From: Ascoidea asiatica
Lineage: Eukaryota > Ascomycota > Saccharomycetes > Ascoideales > Ascoideaceae
Direction: 5' to 3'
Length of the DNA: 64,000 nt
Assembly: GCA_001600695.1 (NCBI GenBank)
Contig: BCKQ01000006.1
Span: 686,327-750,326 of the forward strand
Made by a program: the position numbers and the translations under genes. The stretch's first letter is position 1. The number at the start of each line of letters is the position of its first letter. Shown here piece after piece: positions 10,696 through 20,741 of the stretch. The notes beneath the pieces were generated by a model. The model saw only the letters and a list, made by a program, of their open reading frames with translations, was not told where the DNA came from and did no database searches.

Positions 10696-11075
10696 TACAG
10701 TCAGAGAAGTCAAAGAACTAAAGAACGAAAGAAGTAGCTTCAAGCTTGAAGCTTGAAGCTCGTGTTCCAAGTAAAAAATAAAATAATGATTGTATTCTCT
10801 TTTGAGGCTTTTTTCCAATTAAAATCAACTTATAAAATCTAGAATCAATAAAAAAGTAAAAAAGGTCTGAGAATAAAAGAAATAAATAAATAATAAGTCA
10901 ATTCAATACGAAACGAAACAATAATCAACAAATTAAATATCTTTAAATTTATTTATTATCTATTAAACTTACTTCTTAACTTTATTTTTTATCACTTTAA
11001 TCTTACTCTATTCATTTATTAAAAAAAATATCTGGTTTTATAATATTAATAATGATATTTTATATAATATATAAA

Positions 11076-13052
11076 TTAAATTTCATAAAATTTTGATAAT
11101 TTTTCATTATCAATTATATAATCATCATCATTTTTTTTATTAATTTTTTTAATTATACCATTCTCAATATATTTCTCAAATAAATCTTTTGAAATCCATC
11201 CATTACTATTAAAAAATGGATTATTATTAATTTCTTCATTATATTTAATAAATTCTTTAAAATTATAATTAATTTCTTCATTTGTAAAAAAAATTGGACA
11301 TTTAATATCTTTAATTAAATTTTGTTTTCTATAAATTTCCCAACTTTCTATAATTCTAATTAAATAATATTCAATAATTATAATATCTTTAAAATTTTTA
11401 AAATTATTTAATTTATTTATTGGATTTTTTAAAAATTTTAAAATTGGTGATGCATAATTTATTAATTTATTATTTAATTTATTTATTTTATTTTCATAAA
11501 TAAATTGATTTCTTGTTCTTTTATAAATTGAAATTATTTGTTTTTTCTCAATTTCTTTAATATTTTTAGAATTTAAATATAAATTTAATTCTTCTTTATT
11601 AAATATTTTTAATCCATTATCATATCTTATAAATTCAGGATTATTATTAAATAAAAATGGTTTAATACAAATATCTTCAAAATCAAAAAAATATGGAATT
11701 TTTTTACCTTTAATTTCTTTAATTATCACATTCATTGGATTTATATCTCCATTAATCATTCTTGGTTCCATTAATAAATTAATATTTGGAATTTTTATAA
11801 TTTCATTATTATTTTCATTATTATTTTCATTATTATTAAATAAATATTTTGAAATTATTTTTAATTTTTCTAAAACTTCAATACTATGTTTTAAAAAATT
11901 TTCATCTTCAATACTTGTATTTGATTTAATTAATTGAATTTTATTTCTAATATTCTCAATTTCAATATCACAACTATCAATAATAATTAAATTTGAATTT
12001 TTTTTATCCCAAGGTCCAGAATATTTCTTATAAATTTCATTTGAAATAAATTTTTTATTTCTTAAAAAATGTCTTTCAATACTTGAACCAATTCTCCATC
12101 TATTTTTAAGATAATTTTTTATTTCTCCATTATATGGTTCACCTTTATTTTGTAAATTTATTTCAACATCTTTTTTAAAATATAATGAACCAAATTGATT
12201 AAAAATTATTGATGATAATTTCATTTGAAATTTACTTAAAATATTTAAAACTTCTTCAAAATTTTTTTTTTTCTCAATTTCTAAATCTTCAATATCTGGA
12301 TACCATTTTTCCATTAAAAGTTTACCATCAATAAATTCCATTAAAATATATGGAGTTCTTAATGGATTTAATTCTGATATTCCATAACTTAAAACTCTTG
12401 GAACATTTAAACCTAATTTTAATTTTGCAAAATCTAATGTTGCAACTTCACTTGAAATATTTAATAATGATTTATTATAAAGATTATATGGAATTCTTAA
12501 AATTAATGATTTTCCAGTTGTTAAAAAAATTTGATAAATTCTATGATGTTTACCTTCATGTAAACTTGCAATAGTTTTTATTGAAAATTTTTCATTTAAT
12601 TTTAATTCACCAATTAATTCTGGAATAATATTATTTGTTAAAGTTATAGTATTATCTTGATTTAAAATTGGATCTTTTAAATTTTTTTCAATATCTTTAA
12701 AATTATTTTCAATTGATATTAAATATAAATCATTTAATAATTTATTTGCACCACTTAATGAAAATTTTGTTACTCTTTTTAATTTTTCTTCTTTATCATT
12801 TTTTAACCATGAACCCCAAGAATATTGAAAAAAAGATTCTCTATTAGGATCATTTTCATCATTTAATTCAGTATATTTTATATCTGATTTAAATTCTTTT
12901 ATATTATTTGTTTCTTTAATTTCATTTGTAAAAGTTCTTGAAAAAATTGGTGAAGAAGAAGTTTTAATTGAAAATTTTGATAATTTTGAAGATCTCATTG
13001 AGATAATTCTTCTGTTCAAACCAGAAACAGATCTAATACTATTCTTAAACAT
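11076..13052 (-). CDS. AIM9: Mitochondrial Aim9-like phosphotransferase-fold protein
   Basis: This is the fungal Aim9/Fmp29 family, an aminoglycoside-phosphotransferase (kinase-like) fold protein of mitochondria whose loss affects mitochondrial DNA inheritance. The start is the first ATG of the frame (13052), giving 658 residues. The N-terminus MFKNSIRSVSGLNRRIISMR is a good presequence, rich in Arg and Ser without acids. Family blocks are FQYSWGSWLKNDKEEKLKRVTKFS, SLHEGKHHRIYQI with LILRIPY (nucleotide-binding half), YILMEFIDGKLLMEKW (hinge), and MINGDINPMNVII with FFDFEDICIKPF, the catalytic-loop and DFG-like region. An Asn/Glu run lies near residue 420. Substrate is unknown in the family. 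The length is close to the 627 residues I recall for S. cerevisiae. Confidence 0.9.
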   Translation of the reverse strand: MFKNSIRSVSGLNRRIISMRSSKLSKFSIKTSSSPIFSRTFTNEIKETNNIKEFKSDIKYTELNDENDPNRESFFQYSWGSWLKNDKEEKLKRVTKFSLSGANKLLNDLYLISIENNFKDIEKNLKDPILNQDNTITLTNNIIPELIGELKLNEKFSIKTIASLHEGKHHRIYQIFLTTGKSLILRIPYNLYNKSLLNISSEVATLDFAKLKLGLNVPRVLSYGISELNPLRTPYILMEFIDGKLLMEKWYPDIEDLEIEKKKNFEEVLNILSKFQMKLSSIIFNQFGSLYFKKDVEINLQNKGEPYNGEIKNYLKNRWRIGSSIERHFLRNKKFISNEIYKKYSGPWDKKNSNLIIIDSCDIEIENIRNKIQLIKSNTSIEDENFLKHSIEVLEKLKIISKYLFNNNENNNENNNEIIKIPNINLLMEPRMINGDINPMNVIIKEIKGKKIPYFFDFEDICIKPFLFNNNPEFIRYDNGLKIFNKEELNLYLNSKNIKEIEKKQIISIYKRTRNQFIYENKINKLNNKLINYASPILKFLKNPINKLNNFKNFKDIIIIEYYLIRIIESWEIYRKQNLIKDIKCPIFFTNEEINYNFKEFIKYNEEINNNPFFNSNGWISKDLFEKYIENGIIKKINKKNDDDYIIDNEKLSKFYEI

Positions 13053-13469
13053 TTTACTTCTCTTTAGATTATAATGATTATATTCAATATTCAATAATAT
13101 GAAATATTTAAAAAGAACTAATAAAATATATCTTTATTTATTTCTTTATTTATTTATTTATTTATTTCATTTTCAACTGGCGAAATTCGTTTGAAATTTT
13201 CAAAAAATCCTCAACGGGCCGAAATCGCTTTTTGAATGAATTTCATTGACTGAAAGAAATAAAGATGAAAATGGTTGCAATTAACAATGAATATTTGATT
13301 TTTTTATTATAATACACAGAAAATATACATTTTTTAACAAAATCTACAGAAAAAAAAAAAAAAAAAAAAAAAAANNNNNNNNNNNNNNNNNNNNNNNNNN
13401 NNNNNNNNNNNNNNNNNNNNNNNNNAAAAAAAAAAAAAAAAAGAGGAAATAATCAAGAATTATAAATAT
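13053..13469. other. AIM9/RTC4 intergenic region with sequence gap
   Basis: AIM9 (start side) and RTC4 (stop side) flank this spacer. Near AIM9 it is T-rich with repeated ATTT units. A more GC-rich patch at about 13176-13240 contains GGCGAAATTCG and GGGCCGAAATCG. The poly-A tract and the gap occupy 13351-13442. Confidence 0.6.
13375..13425. other. Assembly gap of 51 N inside a poly-A tract
   Basis: Fifty-one unknown bases are flanked by about 24 A on the left and about 17 A on the right. The gap most likely reflects a homopolymer that could not be read through. Its true length is unknown. Confidence 0.98.
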
Positions 13470-15329
13470 TTAGTCACTAAGACCACTCACATATACATCA
13501 CTATCAATATCATCTAATTGACCAATTGAAATTGTATCATTTTTATCAGATTTACTTTCAGTTTTAATTTTTTCAGTTTTAATTGGTTTTTTCTCATTTA
13601 AATTATTTTTATTTCTAAGACTTTTTAAAATACTTGAAACACCAGTTTTAATATTCCTTTTATTGCTATTGTTAATATTGTTAATATTGTTAATATTGTT
13701 AATATTGTTAATATTGTTAATATTGTTATTGATATTTGTTTTTTTTAAAGATTTTGAAGTTGGTAACCAATCAGAAAAATCAGCATGATAAGAATTACTA
13801 TCAGAAGATGTAGAAGAATTACTTCTTTCTCTTTTTTTAATATTTTTTTTAAAATTCAATTTACTTTGATTAAGATTTGATTTAATTTTATGTAAATGTA
13901 AATTTTTTGAAGTATCTGAAAGATTTGAATCTATAGATTCAATAGATATTGATCTTTTAAGTTCAATATTATTATTATTATTATTATTATTATTATCAGA
14001 TTTTAAAATATCATCAAATATTTTTTTCATATCAAATTCATTATAATCTTTATAAATTGAAAGATTATCCATAATATCATAACCATAATCAATAGTATCA
14101 ATTAATAATTTATAAGCAATTTTTAAATTTTTTAAATTAAAATCTTCTTTAATAATTCTTAAACTAATTTCTGGACTTAAAACATATAAATTAAATGAAT
14201 CAATACCAAAATAAGAAATTATTGGATTTAAATTCATTGAATTTAATAAAATTTTTAAAAAATTATTTTTAATTATTATTGAAATTAAACCTTGACGTTT
14301 TAAACCTAAATAACCAGAAGTAAAATTTTTAAAATCAATTTTTAAAAAATCAGAATTTGATAAAGTTGAATTTTTTGAAAAATTTTTAATTTTTTTTGCA
14401 TTATTAAAAAATTTTGAATTTAAATTATTATTTAAAATTTCTGGAATTATATATAAATATTTATTAACTCTTTTAATTAAATTTTTTTTTGTTAAAGGTA
14501 ATGGAATTTTATTAATTAAAATATTTAAATTTAAATTTTTATTTAAATTTTTATAAATATTATATTTATATTTTTTTGCAGTTTTTAATTTATTTTTTTT
14601 ATCAATTAATTGAAAAGTATCAATTTTACCATTATTATCTAAAGTAAAAGAAATATCATCCATTGAATTATTAATTTGATTATTATTATTAATTTGATTA
14701 TTATTATTAAGTTGATTATTATTTTCATCATTTTTTAATAATTTAGATAATTCTAATCTTTTTTTTTCTAAAATTTGATTTTTAATTATATCATTATTAT
14801 TTAAATTTTTTTTATATAAAATTTGATTTTTTTGAATTAATTTAATTTTTTTTAAATTTTTTTTCATTTGAATATAATCATTTTTATTTGAATTTAAATT
14901 ATTATCATTTAAATTATCATCATTAAAGTTATCATTAAAGTTATCATTAAAAGTATCATTAAAAGTATCAAATAAAGAATCTGAATTAAATTTTGATTTA
15001 TAATTTGATTTTATTGAATCACCAGTATATTCATCATCAGATAATATACTTTCAGTTTTACAATTAGAATTAGAATTAGAATTAGAATTAGATTTTATTT
15101 TATTTGAATTGAATGGAATTAAATCATTATTATGATTATTATTATTATGATTATCATTATTATGATTATTATTATTATTATTATTAATAGTATTTTTATG
15201 TTTACCAAATACATTAATTATCTTTTGAGGTAAATTTTTAGAAATAATTTTTTTTCTTTTACTTAATTTTGAATCTATATTTCTTTTTGAATGACCAACT
15301 CTTCTTGGATGAGAAGAAGAATTTGCCAT
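13470..15329 (-). CDS. RTC4: Rtc4-like protein (restriction of telomere capping 4)
   Basis: Rtc4 is a poorly characterised fungal protein identified genetically by suppression of cdc13-1 telomere capping defects. The 619-residue product has a disordered Asn/Lys/Ser-rich first half and then the conserved RTC4-like domain at about residues 255-430. It includes PLPLTKKNLIKRVNKYLYIIPEIL, FTSGYLGLKRQGLISIII (the FxxGYxGxxG-type block), and YVLSPEISLRIIKEDFNLKNLKIA followed by YGYDIMD. This is the pattern I recall for the family C-terminal domain. The tail adds FSDWLPTSKSL, a run of NIN repeats encoded by AATATTAAC units (13670-13730) and an acidic end. The ATG at 15329 is followed by a basic segment with possible nuclear localisation (SKRKK). 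Confidence 0.85.
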   Translation of the reverse strand: MANSSSHPRRVGHSKRNIDSKLSKRKKIISKNLPQKIINVFGKHKNTINNNNNNNHNNDNHNNNNHNNDLIPFNSNKIKSNSNSNSNSNCKTESILSDDEYTGDSIKSNYKSKFNSDSLFDTFNDTFNDNFNDNFNDDNLNDNNLNSNKNDYIQMKKNLKKIKLIQKNQILYKKNLNNNDIIKNQILEKKRLELSKLLKNDENNNQLNNNNQINNNNQINNSMDDISFTLDNNGKIDTFQLIDKKNKLKTAKKYKYNIYKNLNKNLNLNILINKIPLPLTKKNLIKRVNKYLYIIPEILNNNLNSKFFNNAKKIKNFSKNSTLSNSDFLKIDFKNFTSGYLGLKRQGLISIIIKNNFLKILLNSMNLNPIISYFGIDSFNLYVLSPEISLRIIKEDFNLKNLKIAYKLLIDTIDYGYDIMDNLSIYKDYNEFDMKKIFDDILKSDNNNNNNNNNIELKRSISIESIDSNLSDTSKNLHLHKIKSNLNQSKLNFKKNIKKRERSNSSTSSDSNSYHADFSDWLPTSKSLKKTNINNNINNINNINNINNINNINNSNKRNIKTGVSSILKSLRNKNNLNEKKPIKTEKIKTESKSDKNDTISIGQLDDIDSDVYVSGLSD

Positions 15330-15743
15330 TTTGAGATAGTGATGATATGTTAATTTACTTGAAGTACTGATTATATTATAATATTATCATCATTTGATTA
15401 TCATTTGATTATCATTTGATTATCATTTGATTATATCTTTTTATCTCTTTGCATCTTGTTATTTCCTGATATTTTGTTGTTTGTTGTTGTGTTAATCTTT
15501 TGCAGCTCGGAAAAGAAGAGGACCCGGGAACGTGGCGACAAGGAAGAAGTACCAGGTGGCTGGACTCAAGCAAGGAGATCCTCGATCTTGGTCTCAGCAA
15601 GAACTACCACATAAATGGTCTCACTAAAGGACTGCCATGTAAGTGGTCTCGCATCTCCAACAAGATTAGTGTTTGTGTTTTCTTGTGTTTTCTTGTGTTT
15701 TCTTTTATCAGCGGTCTCAACTGCTGCAAAACTGTTGCCGCAC
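15330..15743. other. GC-rich block upstream of tRNA-Glu and RTC4
   Basis: AT-rich next to RTC4 with TCATTTGATTA repeats (15389-15435), then a distinct GC-rich block from about 15500 to the tRNA. The block has four GGTCTC words (15590, 15617, 15645, 15713) and three GTGTTTTCTT repeats (about 15672-15702). No convincing protein or RNA gene. A worn solo LTR next to the tRNA is possible, but I see no clean terminal repeats. Confidence 0.4.
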
Positions 15744-15815
15744 TCCGATGTAGTGTAACGGCTATCACTAGTCGCTCTCACCGACTGAACCCGGGTTCGA
15801 CTCCCGGCATCGGAA
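15744..15815 (+). tRNA. tRNA-Glu (anticodon CTC)
   Basis: This folds as a standard intronless tRNA. The acceptor stem TCCGATG pairs with CATCGGA. The anticodon stem AGTCG/CGACT encloses the seven-base loop CTCTCAC with anticodon CTC, and the T-arm CCGGG-TTCGACT-CCCGG contains the B box. It closely resembles yeast tRNA-Glu (TCCGATxTAGTGTAACGGCTATCAC start). The discriminator base is A at 15815. It reads GAG codons, which are a minority here because most glutamates are GAA. It lies between RTC4 and the PPR gene. Confidence 0.96.
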
Positions 15816-15821
15816 CTACTC

Positions 15822-15828
15822 TTTTTTT
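15822..15828 (+). terminator. RNA polymerase III terminator of tRNA-Glu
   Basis: Seven consecutive T begin seven bases after the tRNA discriminator base, the usual Pol III stop signal. Confidence 0.85.
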
Positions 15829-15971
15829 GCATTCTTTTATTTACTTTATTTAGTCTATACTACTTTTATTTCTATTACTTTTATTTACAAAACTGTCATT
15901 TGAAGAGAATACCAAAAGAAATATAAAGAAAAAGTAAACGTCTTTTAAAATTTAAATATAATACACATTTT

Positions 15972-18629
15972 TCATTTAACACAATCTTCAAAAATCTTTA
16001 AACTTTCTTCATCAAATATCTTCTTCCAATCTCTTAATTCAATCTTACTTGATAATTCATTCTCATTCTTATTCATTTTCTTAAATTCTAATAATGAATA
16101 TTCAAGTTTTTTCCTAATTTCATATCCTTCTTTATCAATATCATCTATAACTTTATTAATTATTTCTTCTTTTTTATTATCTTCATATTCATAATCTTCA
16201 ATTAAATAATTTAATTTAATCTTTTGAAATTCTTTTGGTATTTGATATCCAACATATTTACTAAATTTACTACCATATAAATAAAATTCTGAATCAGTTT
16301 TAATTCTAATTAAATTTTTTCTTTTACCATTACTATTTTCACAATATTTTAAATAATTTTTTAAAATTATTTTTTCAATAATCTTAATTTCATTTAATAT
16401 TAATTTCTTAAATTCTTTTAAATTATTAAATATTATTATATCTAATTTAATTTCATTAATTAAATTACTAATACATGGAATTATATTCAAATAAATTATT
16501 CTTAATTTATTTAATTTTTCAAAATTTTCATTTTCAAAATTTTCATTTTCAAAGTTTCCAATTATTATATCTTTAATAATTAATTGATTTAATTTAATTT
16601 CATTTAAAATTCTTAATATAATTTCAATTTTATTATCTTTATTAATATATTCAAATAAAAAATTATTATTAATTTCACTATAATAATATAATAAATTTAT
16701 ACCAATTTCTTTATTATTTAAATCTTTAAAATAAATTTCATTAATAATTTTATTAAATTTTAAAAATAATCTATTATTTTCATTTTTTTTTAAAAATTTA
16801 AAATATTTTTTTATATTTTCAATATATTTTTTATCTTTAATAAAATTTTTTTTATTATTCTCAATAAATTTTTTATTATTAATTAAATTATTATAAATTC
16901 TTTTAGAATTATAAATTTGATTATTTATTATATTAATTTGTTTAATTATTGTTTTATTTATTATTATAATACAAAATTTATTTAATTCATTTGATAATTT
17001 ATAATTATTATTATTATTATTAGATATGATTAAAATTTTTTTTAATTTAAAAATTTCATCAATTATTAAATCTCCAATTTTCCAATTATATAAATTAAAT
17101 TCATAAATAATCTCAATCCATTTCTTAAATAAAATTTCATCTAAACAATTTTTATATTTTTCAATTAAATTATTAAAATTTAAAATTAATTCATTTTCTG
17201 AAATTATTTTAAATTTTTTTAATTTTTTTAAAATTATTAAATATAATGTTAATAATTTATTTGATGGTTTAAATTTATTATTTAAAATTTCAATTGATAA
17301 ATAATTTTTTTCATTTTCTTTATTAAAATTTAATTTTTCTTTAAATTCTTTTAAAATTTTAATATTATACCATGAATTAATATAATTTAAACTAAATTTT
17401 AAATATTTTTCATTTGAAAATTTAGAAAAAACTGATAAACATGAAATTAAAACTTCTTCATCAATTTTAAATATAAAATAATTTCTTTTATTATTATTAT
17501 TTAATCTTGTATTTATTGATTTTAATAAATAATTGATTTTTGAAATTACATATTCTTCATTTTCTTTAATTAATTCAATTTCATTTTCTTCCTCTTTATT
17601 TAATTCATTTTCATTTTCATTAAAATCATTATTTGAAATTTTTATATTTCTTAAACCATTAAACATTATTGAAAATGTTTTTTTATCAGGAGAATGTGGA
17701 CCAGTTTTTGGTAAATTTTTAAATAATTCCCAAGCAAATTTATCTTGTAAAATTGGATTTGAAGTATTTGTTAAAGCTGATAAAACTGAATTTATATGAA
17801 TTATTGATAATTTTAAATTATTTTTTTCATTATTATAATTATTGGTAATTTGATTATCAATTTTATAATTTTCTTCATTATTAATTATATTTTCTTTAAT
17901 TTGAGAAATTTTATTTGGATAAATTTTATTAAATAAATTTAAATAAATTTTATTAATTTTTTCTAATTGTTTTAAAGTTAAATTATTTTTAATATTTGAA
18001 AAACCATTAAATAAAATTGTATATGATAAATCATTATTTGGTACACCCCATTTTTTTCTCCAATTATATAAATCTATAGCTAATTTAAAATTATTTTTTT
18101 TTAAATAATATTTTGAAATTTCATTCATTCCAACAATTCCATTTTCTTTTGCTAATTTACAAAGTAATAAAGCTTTTGTATCTTGATTTTTTAATAAAAA
18201 TTTTAAAGTATCTTTTTGAATAATATATGAATCTTTTAATTGAAAACCACTTGTACCAAGATATGAATAAATTAATTTTTTATTATTTGATTGAATAATT
18301 TTTAAACCTTCTGAAGAATTAATATCAATAGAATCTAAAGAATTTAAAGAATTATTTAATTTAGATTGTAAAATATATGATGATTTTTGTTTTGAATATG
18401 GTTTTAATTTATTTAATGAAATTTTCTTAAAATTTCTTTTTTCTCTTTGTTTTATTATTCTTTCATTTTTTTTATTTATTTCACCTTTAGATTTAAATAA
18501 ACCAAGTTTTGCTTTATATGAATCATAATTAATTTTTGTTTTTGAAGATGTTAAATGATGAATAAATTTAAAAGTTTGTATAGTTTTAAATGGAGAAAGA
18601 TTTGAATTTCGTATTAAAACTTGAAACAT
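15972..18629 (-). CDS. Mitochondrial pentatricopeptide-repeat protein
   Basis: The 885-residue product has a mitochondrial presequence (MFQVLIRNSNLSPFKTIQTFKFIHH) and helical-pair repeats of PPR type. The clearest are at residues about 145-210: DTKALLLCKLAKENGIVGMNEISKYYLKKNNFKLAIDLYNWRKKWGVPNNDLSYTILFNGFSNI, described here by its ends ALLLCKLAKE and SYTILFNGFS. Another is near residue 310 (PDKKTFSIMFNGLRNI). Such proteins bind organellar RNA for processing, stability or translation. The N-terminal block is shared by a fungal family of mitochondrial PPR proteins. MRX1 (YER077C) is a candidate orthologue, but I cannot decide this by eye. The second half is very Asn/Ile/Lys-rich and poorly conserved in appearance. 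Confidence 0.8.
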   Translation of the reverse strand: MFQVLIRNSNLSPFKTIQTFKFIHHLTSSKTKINYDSYKAKLGLFKSKGEINKKNERIIKQREKRNFKKISLNKLKPYSKQKSSYILQSKLNNSLNSLDSIDINSSEGLKIIQSNNKKLIYSYLGTSGFQLKDSYIIQKDTLKFLLKNQDTKALLLCKLAKENGIVGMNEISKYYLKKNNFKLAIDLYNWRKKWGVPNNDLSYTILFNGFSNIKNNLTLKQLEKINKIYLNLFNKIYPNKISQIKENIINNEENYKIDNQITNNYNNEKNNLKLSIIHINSVLSALTNTSNPILQDKFAWELFKNLPKTGPHSPDKKTFSIMFNGLRNIKISNNDFNENENELNKEEENEIELIKENEEYVISKINYLLKSINTRLNNNNKRNYFIFKIDEEVLISCLSVFSKFSNEKYLKFSLNYINSWYNIKILKEFKEKLNFNKENEKNYLSIEILNNKFKPSNKLLTLYLIILKKLKKFKIISENELILNFNNLIEKYKNCLDEILFKKWIEIIYEFNLYNWKIGDLIIDEIFKLKKILIISNNNNNNYKLSNELNKFCIIIINKTIIKQINIINNQIYNSKRIYNNLINNKKFIENNKKNFIKDKKYIENIKKYFKFLKKNENNRLFLKFNKIINEIYFKDLNNKEIGINLLYYYSEINNNFLFEYINKDNKIEIILRILNEIKLNQLIIKDIIIGNFENENFENENFEKLNKLRIIYLNIIPCISNLINEIKLDIIIFNNLKEFKKLILNEIKIIEKIILKNYLKYCENSNGKRKNLIRIKTDSEFYLYGSKFSKYVGYQIPKEFQKIKLNYLIEDYEYEDNKKEEIINKVIDDIDKEGYEIRKKLEYSLLEFKKMNKNENELSSKIELRDWKKIFDEESLKIFEDCVK

Positions 18630-18998
18630 TATAATTAATAAGTTTCATTATTTGATTACTTCTTAAAATCTTCTGTTTATATTTATTCTTTAATATTTTT
18701 TTATTTGTTTTTTTATTTGTTTATTTTCAAATATTTTTTTTTTCAAAAAAAAAAACATCATCTGCGGGTATCAGCGGAAGAACGCATTTAAAGCATAATA
18801 AAGCATCGTAGTACATTTTCATACCGACGCCAGATTTGTGGGTCGCTTACGTAATGGATTATATAATTGGTTTTTTGTGAATCTACAAAGTGAAAAATTA
18901 TAAATATTTCACAAAAGGATAATGATTAATAAGTGATAAATAGTTATCAAATAAGAGATGAAATATAATATAAGTTAGAATTTTTTTTATAAAATTTA
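18630..18998 (-). promoter_or_regulatory. PPR gene upstream region with GC-rich patch
   Basis: This tandem spacer lies between the PPR start and the ECM3 stop. A GC-rich patch at about 18762-18852 (CTGCGGGTATCAGCGGAAG, ACCGACGCC) sits among A/T runs. Its function is unknown. Confidence 0.4.
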
Positions 18999-20186
18999 TT
19001 AATAATTTAATTCATTTTTAAGCATATAAGTTACAACAAATGGTAAACTTATACTTAAAACAGTATATTGCATTAAAATATAAATTCCAAGACAATCTAA
19101 TTGAATATGATCAATAGAATTAATTGGAGTATAAGAAGCAGAAAAATAAACTTGAGTTGTCATTGAAGGTAAACACCAAGTTATTACAATTACAAAATAT
19201 ATAATATTATTATTTGAAATCCAACCAGAATCTCTTAATCTATTACACCAAAGAATACCTAAGATTGGCATAATACATAATTTTAAAAAAACTAAAAAAA
19301 TACAACCAATAAAAAATTTTTTATTAATTTTTTTAATTTGTAATTTTGAAATTGTTGAACCTAATAATAATAAACCTAAAGGTACAGAAGCTTGACCAAT
19401 ATAATTTGAGAAATCTAATAAGAAATTTAATGGAGGTAAATTATCAGGAGCATTTTTAATTTTATTATTTATTGAAATTTTATTTGTATTTATAAATAAA
19501 GCTTTTAACCATGGTATTAAAGAAATAATTAAAGAAATTAATAAAGAAATTGAACATGGTCTTAAGAAATTTTGTAATAAAAAAATTAACCAATTTAATT
19601 TAAATTTTTTTATAAAATTTATTGAATTACCAGATTCTTTTATATGTTTATGACTTAAACCAGCATCTGTAGTTGTAATTAAAGTTAATTTTTTTGTTAA
19701 ATTTGTTGTTAAAATACTTTGATTATTATATTCATTAATAATATCATTAATATTTTGTGAAGGTAATTGTCTTAATTCTAAATTTTTTGAAATTATTGGA
19801 TTTAAAGAATTTGAACTTCTTGAAATATTTTTTGAAATATTTTTTGAAATTGATCTTAATCTTAAATCATTTGTATTTAAATTAAAATTTTGATTACTCA
19901 GTCTAAATGGAGCTGGAACTTGATTAATTATAGATTGAGAAATTGAAGAAATATTTGAAATATTTGAAATTGTTGAAGTTGGAGATAAAATTGCATCTTC
20001 AGTTAAATCTTCAGTTATTGGATGTTCAATAATTATTTGATTACCATTGTTACCATTGTTACTATTGTTGTTGTTAACATTATCAATATCATGATCAATT
20101 TCTTTATCTTTATCATCTTCATCTTCATTATCATTGACTTGAGATTGAGAGTGGGATTGAGATTGGGATTCAAGATCAAGATTGAG

Positions 20187-20219
<33 letters not shown>

Positions 20220-20741
20220 TTTAATAGTATCTCTAAAATCATATTCAATTAATTGAAAACCACCTAAATTAAAAACACAAAATATAAAAGTAGCTAAGAA
20301 TATACAAACATAAGCAATACCTTTATTACCATCAGATTCATTAAAAATTAAACCAGAATCTAAAGTTTGTATATAAGCAATTGGTAAATCCGAAATATTT
20401 GGAAATATAGAACCTGCAAATAAACCACCATACCAAAATTTTGGTATTAATTTTGTATATAAAATTATTAAACCAATTAAAAAACCAGATAAATAAATTA
20501 ATAAAGATGATAAACAAATTATACCAATTGAATTTAAATCAGAAATTTGAATATTTGAAATAATTTTATTAAATATTAAAGATGGTAAAAATAAAGTTAA
20601 AACCATGTCAGATAAATTTCTTGAAGTTTCTGCATTTAAAATATTTAATTTTGATAATAAACCACCAGAAAATATTATAAAATAAATTTTTATTATTGGT
20701 TTAAATGATGACCAAATTATTACACCTAATGAAACTGACAT
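18999..20741 (-). CDS. ECM3: Auxin efflux carrier (PIN-like) family transporter, Ecm3-like
   Basis: This is an integral membrane protein of the AEC/PIN-like family. The S. cerevisiae members Ecm3 and YNL095C are ER or other internal-membrane proteins of uncertain substrate. The 580-residue product has about five N-terminal membrane segments (residues 5-165) with family residues such as LSDMVLTLFLPSLIFNKI and GSIFPNISDLPIAYIQ. A long polar loop (about 170-370) follows, rich in Asn, Ser and acidic residues. A second set of membrane segments (about 380-575) includes ASVPLGLLLLGSTISKLQ and MTTQVYFSASYTP. This two-bundle topology with a cytosolic loop is typical. It could equally be the YNL095C paralogue, so the symbol is approximate. 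Confidence 0.85.

Larger units (their letters stand above)
10014..11075 (-). promoter_or_regulatory. TFB3 upstream region with repeats and E-box-like sites
   Basis: This 1.06 kb lies between the TFB3 start and the AIM9 stop. At 10250-10310 there is a cluster of CACATGAC and CACCTGAC words (two each), resembling bHLH (E-box) sites. Two tandem repeat blocks at 10551-10600 and 10641-10695 are listed separately. A 162-codon minus-strand frame at 10330-10818 is made mostly of these repeats and is not called. Confidence 0.4.

Noticed and set aside
10330-10818. 162-codon minus-strand frame with repeated EVFHL
   Set aside because: It is kept open by a 15-bp tandem repeat and purine tract in a promoter region; no conserved motif.
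15412-15853. Frames overlapping the tRNA-Glu and its upstream block
   Set aside because: They run through the tRNA gene and have no protein features.
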